In this document: piece after piece, positions 18,198 through 27,322 of the stretch
How positions within the stretch are numbered: the stretch's first letter is position 1
How the letters are laid out: each line of letters begins with the position of its first letter
The notes under the pieces: model-generated
Seen by the model: the letters and a program-made list of their open reading frames with translations, nothing else
Database searches by the model: none
Told to the model about the DNA's origin: nothing
Translations under genes and position numbers: made by a program
NCBI RefSeq assembly: GCF_013201975.1
Contig: NZ_CP053845.1
Span: 1,612,001 to 1,676,000, forward strand
Reading direction: 5' to 3'
DNA length: 64,000 nt
Source of the DNA: Campylobacter sp. CCUG 57310
GTDB lineage: Bacteria; Campylobacterota; Campylobacteria; Campylobacterales; Campylobacteraceae

Positions 18198-18812
18198 ATG
18201 CAAGGCTACATAATCCACACGCAAAAAGCCAAAGAAGAAGACCTTATCGTCTATATTCTGACAAAGGATCTGCTTATAAAGTGCTACCGATTCTACGGAG
18301 CGCGCCACGCTAGCGTTATGCAAGGCTTTAAGATAGATTTTGAGCTAAACGAAAGTGCAAATTTTCTCCCGCATCTTAGAAGCGTGCTACATCTTGGCTT
18401 TAACTGGCTTGTCGTGCGCGAACGTCTGCTCATATGGCAACAGTTTATGCGACTGTTTTACGCGCATTTAAAAGATGTCGAGCATATAGACGAGATATAT
18501 TTTAACCAGGCTGAAATTTGTGCGCAGAGATTTCTAAAGCAAAACCCAAAACGTTTAATCATCGAAAGCTATGTGCGAATTTTAGAGCACGAAGGAAGAC
18601 TTCATGACGAGCTTGCTTGCTTTGTCTGTGATGAAACGATCGCAGATAGCCTATCTTTAACTCGCGGATTTTTGCCCTCTCATACGCATTGTGCCGGAAA
18701 TTTTAGCTTTGAAGCGGAGAAAATAGCTCATCTTTTTAAAGATAAATCAACCATCCTGCTAAACGATGAGGAAGTTAACGAACTATACACTATCATCTTG
18801 CAAGGGTTTTAA
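18198..18812 (+). CDS. recO: RecO-like recombination protein
   Basis: The N-terminus MQGYIIHTQKAKEEDLIVYILT is the beta-barrel start typical of RecO, which loads RecA on SSB-coated DNA; a helical domain follows. It has 204 residues, shorter than the 240 of E. coli RecO, as in other Campylobacterota, where sequence similarity is weak. Two cysteines (in ACFVCDE) may be the remains of the zinc site. It starts three bases after dus and ends this gene row. Confidence 0.75.
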   Translation: MQGYIIHTQKAKEEDLIVYILTKDLLIKCYRFYGARHASVMQGFKIDFELNESANFLPHLRSVLHLGFNWLVVRERLLIWQQFMRLFYAHLKDVEHIDEIYFNQAEICAQRFLKQNPKRLIIESYVRILEHEGRLHDELACFVCDETIADSLSLTRGFLPSHTHCAGNFSFEAEKIAHLFKDKSTILLNDEEVNELYTIILQGF

Positions 18813-18893
18813 TTAAATCAGGTGGAGGGGGTCATTGCAGATAGGCAAACCGCCCTTTATGCTAAAATTTGACAAATTAATAAGGAGATAAAT

Positions 18894-20108
18894 TTGAATA
18901 ACTTTAGATACATCCTAATCCCCCTTACAATATCCATCATAGCTCTTATATCCATCTTTTATCTTTCTGATATTAAATTTAGTTCAAAGAAATCAGGCTT
19001 TACCATAACCCAAGATACCAAGATAGATCCGAATTCCAAGCTAGCTAAATATGTAACACAAGAAGAGATAGATGATTTTGCATTTAGATATTGGGATATA
19101 GATGACGAGATACAGTATACAAACAAACACAGAACCGAAAACGAAACATTTAAAAAACTAAGACTTCTTTTAAAAGCAAAAGACACAAAGGGTGTTTTAA
19201 ATTTTGTCAAGGATAATAATTTAAGCGTTGATGTAAGCATGACATATAATCTTACTCCTTTGATGTATAGCTCATTTTATGACGATGATATAACTGCCAA
19301 AGAACTTATAAACTTAGGAGCTAATATAAGAGCAACGGATAGATATAAGCTAAGTCCTTTAGCTTATGCTATTGAAAACAACTCCACTAAGACAGCTAAA
19401 CTGCTTTTAGATAGTGGGGTAAAGGTTGATGAGATAAAGGCACTTCAGTTTTATATAACTCCACCTTTTTATAATAATATAGATAAACTGATAATAAGCG
19501 GAGATGATATAAAGATTATCTTTCAAGATAACTATGTAAGAGATGATCAGTCAAAAGATGCTATGAATCCTATGGAATATGTTGTAACTTGCAACTACAT
19601 TGAACTAGCCCAAATGATACTAGAAAGCGGATACGTCCCAAAACTCAGTAAAGAACCTATCGATGGCTTGCCCGGCATTAAAGACGGCTCTGATGTAAAG
19701 CGTTCGGTATATCATGTGCTTGATGAGATTCCAAACCATGAGGGTATGCTTGAGCTTCTTTTAAAATATGATGTAGTAGGACAACCCACTAAAGAGGAGT
19801 TAAAGGGGGCTTACGAGGAGTGTTATGACTCTTATAAAGATTTTGCCAAAACTAAAGAGGATTTCTTAAGCGGCAAAATTACTTTAACCATTTTTAGCCA
19901 ACAAGGACTAAAAAGAACACTAGGATATTATGAACAATACTGCGCCGATGAAAACGCAACTTTTAATGATATAAAAACATTCTTTGCTTGGGCTAATGAA
20001 ACAAGAAAACATTATGCAATAGATAAAGTATTAAGCAGTAACAGAAACAACCCAAACAAAGTAATCTATATCGATCAAAATTCAACAGATCAAGTTAACA
20101 AAAACTAA
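18894..20108 (+). CDS. Membrane-anchored ankyrin-repeat protein
   Basis: The 404-residue protein has one N-terminal membrane helix (about 6-24) and then a mostly hydrophilic region predicted to lie in the periplasm. Ankyrin-type repeats are visible at about 118-150 (TPLMYSSFYDDDITAKELINLGA) and 152-185 (SPLAYAIENNSTKTAKLLLDSG), with weaker ones after. The start is TTG at 18894 with AAGGAG seven bases upstream. Codon use is more AT-rich than in recO before it. The molecular target is unknown. A short stub with its own ribosome site follows. Confidence 0.75.
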   Translation: MNNFRYILIPLTISIIALISIFYLSDIKFSSKKSGFTITQDTKIDPNSKLAKYVTQEEIDDFAFRYWDIDDEIQYTNKHRTENETFKKLRLLLKAKDTKGVLNFVKDNNLSVDVSMTYNLTPLMYSSFYDDDITAKELINLGANIRATDRYKLSPLAYAIENNSTKTAKLLLDSGVKVDEIKALQFYITPPFYNNIDKLIISGDDIKIIFQDNYVRDDQSKDAMNPMEYVVTCNYIELAQMILESGYVPKLSKEPIDGLPGIKDGSDVKRSVYHVLDEIPNHEGMLELLLKYDVVGQPTKEELKGAYEECYDSYKDFAKTKEDFLSGKITLTIFSQQGLKRTLGYYEQYCADENATFNDIKTFFAWANETRKHYAIDKVLSSNRNNPNKVIYIDQNSTDQVNKN

Positions 20109-20126
20109 AACCATCAAGGAGTAAAA

Positions 20127-20216
20127 GTGTCAAATTTCAACAAAGAGAAGTTTATACAAGATAAATTTCTAAACACTTTTCACTTACTAACTGTAGTATT
20201 TAGCAAAATTTACTAA
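20127..20216 (+). pseudogene. Stub of a gene following the ankyrin gene
   Basis: A GTG at 20127 has a strong AAGGAG six bases upstream and opens a frame of only 29 codons, reading VSNFNKEKFIQDKFLN and ending at TAA 20214-20216. A strong ribosome site followed by a natural-looking N-terminus and an early stop suggests the remaining start of a longer gene lost by deletion. It could also be a genuine small protein. Confidence 0.4.
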
Positions 20217-20241
20217 TCAAATTTGCAGATAAGATAAAAAT

Positions 20242-20991
20242 TCACTCAACAAATTTAAAAAACGTATCCGAATGGATATTTTCAAACGCCGTTTTTAACG
20301 AAACAAAAAATTTTGGATTTTCACTCTCTAAATTTGCCAGCATCGCTTTAGTTTCGGCTCTTGCGCGAGGCGATTTGCCACCGTAAGCTTTGGCTGGACA
20401 GCTCTCTTCTTCGTTCATTATCGGAAGCTCGTTTTTGATCGCACAATCGCGAATTTGACGCTCACGCACAAGTATAAGAGGTCTAATGATATCAAGTCCG
20501 TTTTCCGCTTTATATCTTGGAGCCAAAGTCCTAAGCGCGCCGTTATAAGTAAAATTCATGAAAAAACTCTCTGCTGCGTCGTCAAGATGATGTGCAATTG
20601 CAATTTTATTAAACCCGTTTTCAAGAGCATAAGTGTAGAGATAGCCCCTGCGCATACGACTGCAAAAGCTGCAAAATGTCGTATTTTCACGAATTTTTTC
20701 TCTACCGAATTCAAAAATTTGCGTGTCAATGACTTTGTAAGGAATTTCATGCAGTTTAAAATGCTCTTTTATAGGCTCAAGATTTTCGCCTATCCCGTAA
20801 GTTACGGTAACGGCTTCAAACTGCCAATTCAGCGGACTTACCGAGCAAAAATGCTTAAGCAGATGAGCAAGCGTCATGCTATCCTTGCCACCGCTTAGGG
20901 CGAGTAAAATTTTATCGCCCTCTTCAAACATCTTGTATTTCGCGTTGGTTTGACCTACTATGCGAAGGAGCTTTTTGCTAAGCTCTATCAT
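20242..20991 (-). CDS. ttcA: TtcA-type tRNA 2-thiolation PP-loop ATPase
   Basis: The enzyme adenylates a tRNA base and inserts sulphur; TtcA acts on C32. The PP-loop SGGKDS is at 33-38. The cysteines expected for the Fe-S centre are C107 and C110 in CSFC, with a third at C198 in EESCPA. At 249 residues it is slightly shorter than E. coli TtcA. The gene is the last of the long minus-strand block and overlaps the mqnB stop by four bases. The modified position is inferred from family. Confidence 0.85.
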   Translation of the reverse strand: MIELSKKLLRIVGQTNAKYKMFEEGDKILLALSGGKDSMTLAHLLKHFCSVSPLNWQFEAVTVTYGIGENLEPIKEHFKLHEIPYKVIDTQIFEFGREKIRENTTFCSFCSRMRRGYLYTYALENGFNKIAIAHHLDDAAESFFMNFTYNGALRTLAPRYKAENGLDIIRPLILVRERQIRDCAIKNELPIMNEEESCPAKAYGGKSPRARAETKAMLANLESENPKFFVSLKTAFENIHSDTFFKFVE

Positions 20992-21671
20992 AACTCCTCA
21001 ACCATAGACAGCACAAAATCCGCACTTACATCAGCAGAGCTTTGCAAAAACTCATCAAAGTCAAATTCCGCACCGCCTCCCGCCTCATCGCTTATCGCAC
21101 GAAGGATAAAAAACGGTACGCCAAGACTTTCGCAAACCAAAGCCACACTAGCGCCTTCCATTTCAGTCGCATCGGCTTTAAAAGTATTCTTTATCCACTC
21201 TTTACGCTCAGCGTTACAAACAAACTGATCGCCTGTAGCTATGATACCTTCGAGTAAATTTATGCCCTTTTCTTTGGCGATTTTGGCTGCAAGAGCGTTT
21301 AAATTCGCGTCACTTTTCACAAAGATACTAGTGCCGGGTACATAGCCGTAAGGATGTCCAAATGCCGTAATATCAAGGTCGTGCTGTACAAGTGAGCTGG
21401 CATAGAGCATATCGCCTATCTTTAAATTTTCATTCAGCGCGCCGGCAACTCCCGTAAAAAGAAGCCTAGTAGCGCCGAATTTCTCAATCATCACGGTAGC
21501 GGTCAAGGCTGCATTTACCTTGCCTATCTTTGAATAAGCGATAACCAGCTCTTTGCTTTTAAAATTTGCCAGATAAAACGTATTGTTTGCGTGCTTAACC
21601 TCTTTATAATCGCCCAAAACCTTTAAAAGCGGAGCGATCTCCTCTTGCATAGCCCCTAAAATCGCTATCAT
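20988..21671 (-). CDS. mqnB: Aminofutalosine/MTA/SAH nucleosidase
   Basis: This nucleosidase cleaves adenine from methylthioadenosine and S-adenosylhomocysteine. In Campylobacter and Helicobacter it also cleaves 6-amino-6-deoxyfutalosine in menaquinone synthesis. The fold begins IAILGAMQEEI. The nucleoside motif TGVAGALNENLKIGD and the catalytic Asp segment (AISDEAGGGAEFDFDEF) are present, as is EMEGASVA for ribose binding. Length is 227 residues. It overlaps both fabD and ttcA by four bases. Confidence 0.94.
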   Translation of the reverse strand: MIAILGAMQEEIAPLLKVLGDYKEVKHANNTFYLANFKSKELVIAYSKIGKVNAALTATVMIEKFGATRLLFTGVAGALNENLKIGDMLYASSLVQHDLDITAFGHPYGYVPGTSIFVKSDANLNALAAKIAKEKGINLLEGIIATGDQFVCNAERKEWIKNTFKADATEMEGASVALVCESLGVPFFILRAISDEAGGGAEFDFDEFLQSSADVSADFVLSMVEEL

Positions 21672-22594
21672 TTACTCTCCAAAATATTTATAATCTCATC
21701 TAAGCTTTTCATATCCGTAATCGAGTATGTCGGCTTGTCGGTTATCTTTTTGTTTATGCCTTTTAGTACGCTTGAGCCAAATTCGATGAAAATTTCAACC
21801 TCATCTTTGAAATTTTCTATACTTTGCTTATAAAGCACAGGTTTAACCAGCTGATCTTTAAGTAAATCAAGGGCTTCGTCTTTGCTGCTGTAAGCCTTGG
21901 CCGTAACGTTTGAAATGACATCGGTAAAATTTGGCTTTAAAGCGGCTTGCAAATAAGAAACCAATCCCTCGCTAGCGCTTTTTAGAATTGGACAATGGCT
22001 AACTACGGACATATTAAGAGGCATAACTCGCTTTGCACCGGCATCTTTAAATGCGTTTTCAAATTTAGCCAAATCCTCTCTAAGCCCAGCCACGACGATC
22101 TGCCCGTCACAGTTGTAGTTGGCTGCGTAAATTTGAAAGCCGTCTTTTTGCCCGTTAGTGCAAATTTCTTCTACAACTTCATCTTTTAATCCTAAAATAA
22201 CAGTCATTGAAACGTCTTTGCCCGCACAAGCTTCCTGCATGAGTTTGCCGCGAATATTTACAAGCTTAATCGCATCCACATAATCAAAAGCCCCATTTAC
22301 AGCTAGTGCGCTAAATTCTCCAAGCGAGTGACCGAGACTAAATTTAGACTGTAAATTTAAACGCGAAGAAAAAGCCATATAGCACATAAGTGAGTTTAAA
22401 ACTATGGCAGGTTGAGTAAATTCGCTCTTGCTTAAAAGTTCATTTTCACAAAAAAGCAAATTTGCAAAATCTATCTTAAGCGTATCGCTTGCATTCTGCA
22501 AAAGCTCTTTTGCACAGCTAAAATTTTCATAAATTTCTTTACCCATCCCGGTGGCTTGAGAGCCTTGTCCCGGGAATATAAAAGCTGCTTTCAC
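21668..22594 (-). CDS. fabD: Malonyl-CoA-ACP transacylase FabD
   Basis: FabD loads malonyl units from CoA onto acyl carrier protein for fatty acid elongation. The N-terminal motif FIFPGQGSQ is at 5-13, and the nucleophile S90 lies in GHSLGEFSA. The catalytic histidine is in SVVSHCPI around residue 200. Length is 308 residues. It begins nine bases after slyD ends and overlaps mqnB at its end. Confidence 0.96.
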   Translation of the reverse strand: MKAAFIFPGQGSQATGMGKEIYENFSCAKELLQNASDTLKIDFANLLFCENELLSKSEFTQPAIVLNSLMCYMAFSSRLNLQSKFSLGHSLGEFSALAVNGAFDYVDAIKLVNIRGKLMQEACAGKDVSMTVILGLKDEVVEEICTNGQKDGFQIYAANYNCDGQIVVAGLREDLAKFENAFKDAGAKRVMPLNMSVVSHCPILKSASEGLVSYLQAALKPNFTDVISNVTAKAYSSKDEALDLLKDQLVKPVLYKQSIENFKDEVEIFIEFGSSVLKGINKKITDKPTYSITDMKSLDEIINILESK

Positions 22595-22603
22595 TACTAT
22601 TTC

Positions 22604-23251
22604 TTAATGATGTTTTCCGCAGCAACCGCCACCATGCTCATCGTGATGAGCTCCACCGCAGCACTCATCATCCTCATGATGGTGACCGTGACCGCCGCAG
22701 CAACCGCCTTCGCCGTGATCGTGGTCATGATGTCCGCCTCCGCAGCAACCGCCACTTTTTTTACCGTGACTTCCGCAACCGCAAGCATGCGCTTGAGCCA
22801 CTACTCCCGTTGAGATCTCATCTTGTGTGGCATCTCTTACTTCGGTAACTTCAACATTAAACTCAAGATCTTTGCCTGCATAAGGGTGGTTAAAATCAAC
22901 CGTAACGTCATCCTCTCCGATTTTAGATACGATTACGCGAACGTTTGAGCCGTCTTCGCCTTGACCGAAAAGCTCCATGCCTTCTTTTAGTTCAATTCCT
23001 GCAAATTGCTCTTTCGGTAACGTTTGAAGCGCCTTTTCATCATACAATCCGCAAGCTTCGGCAGCTTCAATAACGATATTTTTTCTATCGCCTGCTTTAA
23101 GAACACTAACCTCTTCTTCTAATTTTGGGATGATATGTCCGCGTCCTGTCAAAAATGAAATTTGACTTCCCGTTTGCATGTTTGATTCTAAAATTTCGCC
23201 TGTTTTTGCATCTTTTAGCTCATAAAACATAGATATAACTTGATCTTTCAC
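22604..23251 (-). CDS. slyD: FKBP peptidyl-prolyl isomerase SlyD with metal-binding tail
   Basis: SlyD is a cytosolic prolyl isomerase and chaperone that delivers nickel for hydrogenase and urease assembly. The FKBP domain with its inserted IF flap covers about residues 1-145, including LTGRGHIIP and NHPYAGKDLEFNVEV. The tail from about 155 to 215 has ten cysteines, including four CC pairs, and fifteen histidines in a repeating CCGGxH arrangement. This is a very rich metal-binding tail. It lies between cpoB (60 bases upstream) and fabD. Confidence 0.95.
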   Translation of the reverse strand: MKDQVISMFYELKDAKTGEILESNMQTGSQISFLTGRGHIIPKLEEEVSVLKAGDRKNIVIEAAEACGLYDEKALQTLPKEQFAGIELKEGMELFGQGEDGSNVRVIVSKIGEDDVTVDFNHPYAGKDLEFNVEVTEVRDATQDEISTGVVAQAHACGCGSHGKKSGGCCGGGHHDHDHGEGGCCGGHGHHHEDDECCGGAHHDEHGGGCCGKHH

Positions 23252-23311
23252 ATTTTCTCCTACAAATAAAATAAATGTGATTATACCTGAATTTTATTAA
23301 TCTAAATTGAC

Positions 23312-24223
23312 TTATCTATCAGGCGAAGCTTTAGCTTCCTTGCTCTCAGGATATCCTAGTTTAAGAGCTTTGTAGAAACGATTTCCGCTTGCGGTATCGC
23401 CGATCTTATCAAAGCTGATTGCGGTATGATACAGCAACTTTGGAGTGTAATCAGCCTTATCGTAAAGCGATATGCTTTGCTGATAGTATTTTATAGCGTT
23501 ATTGTAGGCTTTTTGTTGGTATGAAATTTCACCAAGGTAGAAATTTGCAGCGGCAGGCTTATGGTTTTTGGTTATCAAAAACTCATACCTATCTTTTGCA
23601 TCATCAAGTTTGCCTGCATCAAACATCTTCTTTGCGTCTGCAGCGACATCTTGAATTTTTTGTTTAGTAAAGTCTGATTTACCAGAAGAGCCGGCTGAGT
23701 CTTTACTTTCGCTTGATTGCTCTTTTTCAGCACTCTTTGAGCCGGTTTTACTAAGCTCAGATTTTGAGACATAGTTTGAATTTATCTTGTCTATAAGAGC
23801 ACTTAGATCTTTTAAGGCTTTTGTTATTTTTTGATTGTTAGCTTCTTGAATTTTGCGACTCTCTTCAACGTATTGCCTAAGAGATTCCAAGCTAACGCCT
23901 TCACCGCCTTCCTCGCCTACTACTTTACCTTGAAGTTCATCTAAGCGTTTTTCGACTTTAGTTATACGGGAATTCATCCCGTCCATGATGCTTTGAATTC
24001 CTTCTATTCGCTCTTGAGCACCGCTTAGGGTTGATTCTACATCATTCATATTTCTACTTAAATTTTCGACTTTTTGTTTATTTTTAAGTAGAGCCTTTTC
24101 GCCGTCGGTTAAACCGTAAGGATTTGAACTATCTAAATTTCCGGCATCAAATACCGAAATTTCAGCAGAATAAGCAAGAGCGGCCCCCATAAAAAGAGCC
24201 GCTAAATTTTTAAAATTTGTCAT
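23312..24223 (-). CDS. cpoB: Tol-Pal system protein CpoB (YbgF)
   Basis: CpoB is a periplasmic protein that links Tol-Pal to peptidoglycan synthesis during division. It begins with a signal peptide (about residues 1-19), followed by a coiled coil around 40-105, a Ser/Lys-rich linker at about 165-190 and TPR repeats from about 195 to the end. Length is 303 residues. It sits six bases after pal, completing the exbB-exbD-tolA-tolB-pal-cpoB set. Confidence 0.9.
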   Translation of the reverse strand: MTNFKNLAALFMGAALAYSAEISVFDAGNLDSSNPYGLTDGEKALLKNKQKVENLSRNMNDVESTLSGAQERIEGIQSIMDGMNSRITKVEKRLDELQGKVVGEEGGEGVSLESLRQYVEESRKIQEANNQKITKALKDLSALIDKINSNYVSKSELSKTGSKSAEKEQSSESKDSAGSSGKSDFTKQKIQDVAADAKKMFDAGKLDDAKDRYEFLITKNHKPAAANFYLGEISYQQKAYNNAIKYYQQSISLYDKADYTPKLLYHTAISFDKIGDTASGNRFYKALKLGYPESKEAKASPDR

Positions 24224-24229
24224 AATTGA

Positions 24230-24751
24230 TTATGGAAGAACTTTAAATTCAGCACGTCTGTTTTGTGCGTCGCAAGCTTTTGTTTTATCTGAGCACACAG
24301 GATTGCTCTCGCCGTAGCTTACAACCATAATTCTATCGGCTGAAACACCTTGTTTTACAAGAGCGTCTTTAGTAGCTTTAGCTCTTTTTAAACCAAGAGC
24401 ATAGTTATACTCGTCTGTTCCCCATTCGTCGCAGTTGCCTTCTACTTTGATAGTTAGGCTTTGAGCTTCTGATTGGTTAAATAAACTTGCATTTGTATTT
24501 ACGACCGGTTGCATATCGCTTTTGATATTAAATTTATCAAAATCGAAATACACAGTCTTTACTTGCCCTTCTATCGCAGATAGTAACTGTTGCAATCTAT
24601 CACTAGAGCTCATCATAGTATCGGTAGATGAACCCATCATACCCATGTTTTGATTTGAGTCTGCGCTCATATCTACTTCAGGGTTTTTAGAGCTACAACC
24701 GCTCATGAATAGCGCTGCAACAACAGCGGAAGCTAAAACTACTTTTTTCAT
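24230..24751 (-). CDS. pal: Peptidoglycan-associated lipoprotein Pal
   Basis: Pal is an outer membrane lipoprotein that grips peptidoglycan and binds TolB. The lipobox FMSGC places the lipidated cysteine at C19. A Met/Ser-rich linker leads to the OmpA-like domain from about 60, with YFDFDKFNIK and the diaminopimelate-binding region around GNCDEWGTDEYNYALGLKRA. Length is 173 residues. Preceding tolB is 63 bases away, enough for a separate promoter. Confidence 0.97.
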   Translation of the reverse strand: MKKVVLASAVVAALFMSGCSSKNPEVDMSADSNQNMGMMGSSTDTMMSSSDRLQQLLSAIEGQVKTVYFDFDKFNIKSDMQPVVNTNASLFNQSEAQSLTIKVEGNCDEWGTDEYNYALGLKRAKATKDALVKQGVSADRIMVVSYGESNPVCSDKTKACDAQNRRAEFKVLP

Positions 24752-24814
24752 ATTAATCCTTTTACAAAAATTTCGGTGATTATATCATAAATTTTAAAAT
24801 AAACTTTAACAAAC

Positions 24815-26089
24815 CTACCAATCAATTGATTGAATTTTTCCTATTTTTAACGGAAATTGAAAACTTTTATTTTCATTGACACGAATTATACCAAGAGAAC
24901 TCTGCCCGCCAAGCTCTTTGATAAACACTACACTTTGTCCGTCACTTGAAAATCTCGGATACAAATTCTTGCCGCTTGCGGTAAGTTGTCTTATATATTC
25001 TGTCTTTGTCGAGATAAGATAGATGTTAAAGTCTCTAGTTCCAAATTCGCTCTTGGCGTCCTCCCTGCTTGAGTAAACCACATAGTTTTGATATGCGCTT
25101 ACGGAGTTGTTGTTTTTACCGTGATATACCATCTGCTCAACCGCTCCGCCATTTACGCTTTGAGAAAAGATATTTGGATAACCTAATCTATCCGATACAA
25201 AAACAACCTTACTATCGTGATCGACAAAATTTCCGTTTACGTCAATACCGCTGTAGTTTGTTATCTGTTTAAGCTTTTTTGAATTTAGATCATAGATGTA
25301 GATATCGGGCTGATCTTGTGGAGCCATAGTAAGAAGTAGCTTATCCCCGCTCTCGCTTACGTCAGAAGCCACAAGCATGCCGCCTGAAGTCTCTAAAATT
25401 TTAGTTTTTTTGCCTGTTGCCAGCTCAAATTTATAAAGTACTAGCTTTGCACCGCTGTAGTCAGAGTAGTAAAACGCACTTTGATCGGCTCCTGACCATT
25501 TAGGAAATATATTTAACCCGCCGCGAACAATTACTTTCTGATACGTTAGAGTATAGTCGGCCACTACGATTTCGCTTTGTTTTGAGCCTGTTCCTTTGGC
25601 AAATACGATAAATTTCTCCATCCAATTTACAGGAGGCATTTTTAGCTCATTTACAAGCTCTACTATAGCTTTATGCGCCAAAAACGGAAATTTGGCTCCG
25701 TCGTCCATAGTGTAAGCACGCTCGTATTGTGTAGTAGCGGTTTTGGCATTTATCAGCTTTACTTTGAGTCTAAGCGGAGTTGAAGGAGAGCCTTCAAGTG
25801 CGTATCTAAAAATCAGTTGCGCGCTCTTTTCGCTCATTACGTTTGTGTTTGAATCCCCTTCGTAGCTGCTTTGGATGTATTCATCAACCACTTCAAAATC
25901 AGAACTTACCTTTAAATCTCCAAGCATGATCTTGTGAAATCTGCTTTTAAACGCTTGATCGCTAACCATAGTCGTCGCATCTTGCAAAACGATTTTAGGA
26001 AGCGCAAGCCCTTTATTTACGATGGCTATCGTTGCATCTACAGCAAATAAGCCGATAGCTAGGCTTAGTAATAATACAATCTTTTTCAT
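24815..26089 (-). CDS. tolB: Tol-Pal system beta-propeller protein TolB
   Basis: TolB is the periplasmic partner of Pal and TolA. A signal peptide (about residues 1-18) precedes an alpha/beta domain to about 165, then a six-bladed WD40-like propeller with recurrent YYSDYSGAKLVLY/FVSDRLGYPNIF-type blades. Length is 424 residues, as usual. It begins 14 bases after tolA. Confidence 0.95.
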   Translation of the reverse strand: MKKIVLLLSLAIGLFAVDATIAIVNKGLALPKIVLQDATTMVSDQAFKSRFHKIMLGDLKVSSDFEVVDEYIQSSYEGDSNTNVMSEKSAQLIFRYALEGSPSTPLRLKVKLINAKTATTQYERAYTMDDGAKFPFLAHKAIVELVNELKMPPVNWMEKFIVFAKGTGSKQSEIVVADYTLTYQKVIVRGGLNIFPKWSGADQSAFYYSDYSGAKLVLYKFELATGKKTKILETSGGMLVASDVSESGDKLLLTMAPQDQPDIYIYDLNSKKLKQITNYSGIDVNGNFVDHDSKVVFVSDRLGYPNIFSQSVNGGAVEQMVYHGKNNNSVSAYQNYVVYSSREDAKSEFGTRDFNIYLISTKTEYIRQLTASGKNLYPRFSSDGQSVVFIKELGGQSSLGIIRVNENKSFQFPLKIGKIQSIDW

Positions 26090-26103
26090 CTATCCTCCGT
26101 TGT

Positions 26104-26937
26104 TTAATTTTGTAGTTTATCTTCTAATTTAACAGGAATTGTAAAGGGTTTTCCATCAAGTGATGCCGGAAATATTTCAAATGTCATCTTTTGTAAAAAT
26201 TCTCTTACCTTATCGTTAAATTCACTGTTGTATGACAGTTGTTTTATATTGTAACTAAAATTTCCATTTGGACTTATAGTAATTTCAACCAATGCATTAT
26301 CATTTGAGTCGGCCTTATATGCTGTCCATTTTGTCTCTAAAATTCTGGTTATCTCCCCTATGTAAGGATTATATTCACCTGTTCTTTGCGATTTTGGTGT
26401 CTTGGCTACTTTGTCAAGCTGCAAAGAATTTATCACGTCACTTGCGGCTTTTGCCTCTTTTTTTGCCTCTTTTTTTTCAGGTTTTATCCTGCTTTGATCT
26501 TTTGGCGTCTCTTTTTTCTTAACCACCTTATCCTCTTTTAGCTTTGAAGTGTCGATGTCTTTAAAGAGATCTTTTAAATTTGGCTCTTCTTTCTCAGCAG
26601 GTTTTGACTCAGGCACTACTTCAGGAATAACCTCAGGCTCTACAGGCTTGTTTGTAGTATCGGGCTTTGACTCCTCTTTTGGCTCTTCAACCTTTTTTTC
26701 AGGCTCTTCACTCTTTACTACTTCTTCTTTTTTTTCAGGTGCTTTTACTACTATATCAGGCTCACGCTCCACTATCGTAATATCCATAAAAGCGTCTTTA
26801 GTATCGGTATATCTTTTAGCCTCTTCTTTAAAATAAGTAAGTTTTACGAAAATTCCGACTATCATACAAATATAAAGAACAAAAGAGAGTATAAAATAAT
26901 TAAAAGTATTGAAATTTGGCTTTAAAATTTTATCCAT
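26104..26937 (-). CDS. tolA: TolA-like energy-transducing protein
   Basis: TolA couples the proton-driven ExbB/ExbD motor in the inner membrane to Pal and TolB. The start chosen is the ATG at 26937 (MDKILKPNFN), which overlaps the exbD stop by eight bases; an upstream ATG would add 11 residues and overlap further. One membrane helix lies at about residues 14-36. A long Lys/Glu/Pro-rich stalk fills about 55-180, and a compact C-terminal domain with YNPYIGEITRILETKWTAY follows. The stalk is charged rather than helical Ala-rich as in E. coli. Confidence 0.88.
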   Translation of the reverse strand: MDKILKPNFNTFNYFILSFVLYICMIVGIFVKLTYFKEEAKRYTDTKDAFMDITIVEREPDIVVKAPEKKEEVVKSEEPEKKVEEPKEESKPDTTNKPVEPEVIPEVVPESKPAEKEEPNLKDLFKDIDTSKLKEDKVVKKKETPKDQSRIKPEKKEAKKEAKAASDVINSLQLDKVAKTPKSQRTGEYNPYIGEITRILETKWTAYKADSNDNALVEITISPNGNFSYNIKQLSYNSEFNDKVREFLQKMTFEIFPASLDGKPFTIPVKLEDKLQN

Positions 26938-27322
26938 TAGTTTGAAGTGCCACCTTTGTAAATCCGGCATTTTTAATGCTTTTTAAAACAAACATAACAT
27001 CATCATAAATCAAATTTTTATCCGCCTTTATATAAACCGGCGAATTTTTATCATATTTTGCGCCAAGTAAGACGATATTATCGGGAAGCTCTTGCAGACT
27101 CATAGTGCTTTGATCTATCCTTACTTTTCTTTGCGCATCAACGATTACCATGAGATCCTTTTGCATGGCGGTCGATGACTTGGTCTTTGAGCCGTCAGGA
27201 AGCACTATCTGCTCTTCATAGATAATCGCAGGAGTAGTCACCATAAGGATAGCTAAAAGCACGAGCATAATATCAACTAGCGGAGTGATATTTAGCTCGG
27301 GAGTCTCTTCAAGATTTATCAT
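26930..27322 (-). CDS. exbD: ExbD/TolR-type proton channel subunit
   Basis: This subunit of the inner membrane motor drives Tol-Pal. The single membrane helix near residues 14-34 carries D17 in TPLVDIMLVLL, the residue that takes up protons in the family. The periplasmic domain fills the rest of its 130 residues. Its ATG overlaps the exbB stop as TAATG. Association with Tol-Pal rather than TonB follows from the neighbours. Confidence 0.94.
   Translation of the reverse strand: MINLEETPELNITPLVDIMLVLLAILMVTTPAIIYEEQIVLPDGSKTKSSTAMQKDLMVIVDAQRKVRIDQSTMSLQELPDNIVLLGAKYDKNSPVYIKADKNLIYDDVMFVLKSIKNAGFTKVALQTNG

Noticed and set aside
20455-20898. 147-codon ORF antisense to ttcA
   Set aside because: It covers conserved ttcA sequence in the opposite strand; no family features.
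22556-22813. Ala/Met-rich ORFs on both strands over the slyD tail
   Set aside because: They arise from the repeated CC/GG/CAT codons of the SlyD tail read in other frames; low-complexity sequence and no ribosome sites.
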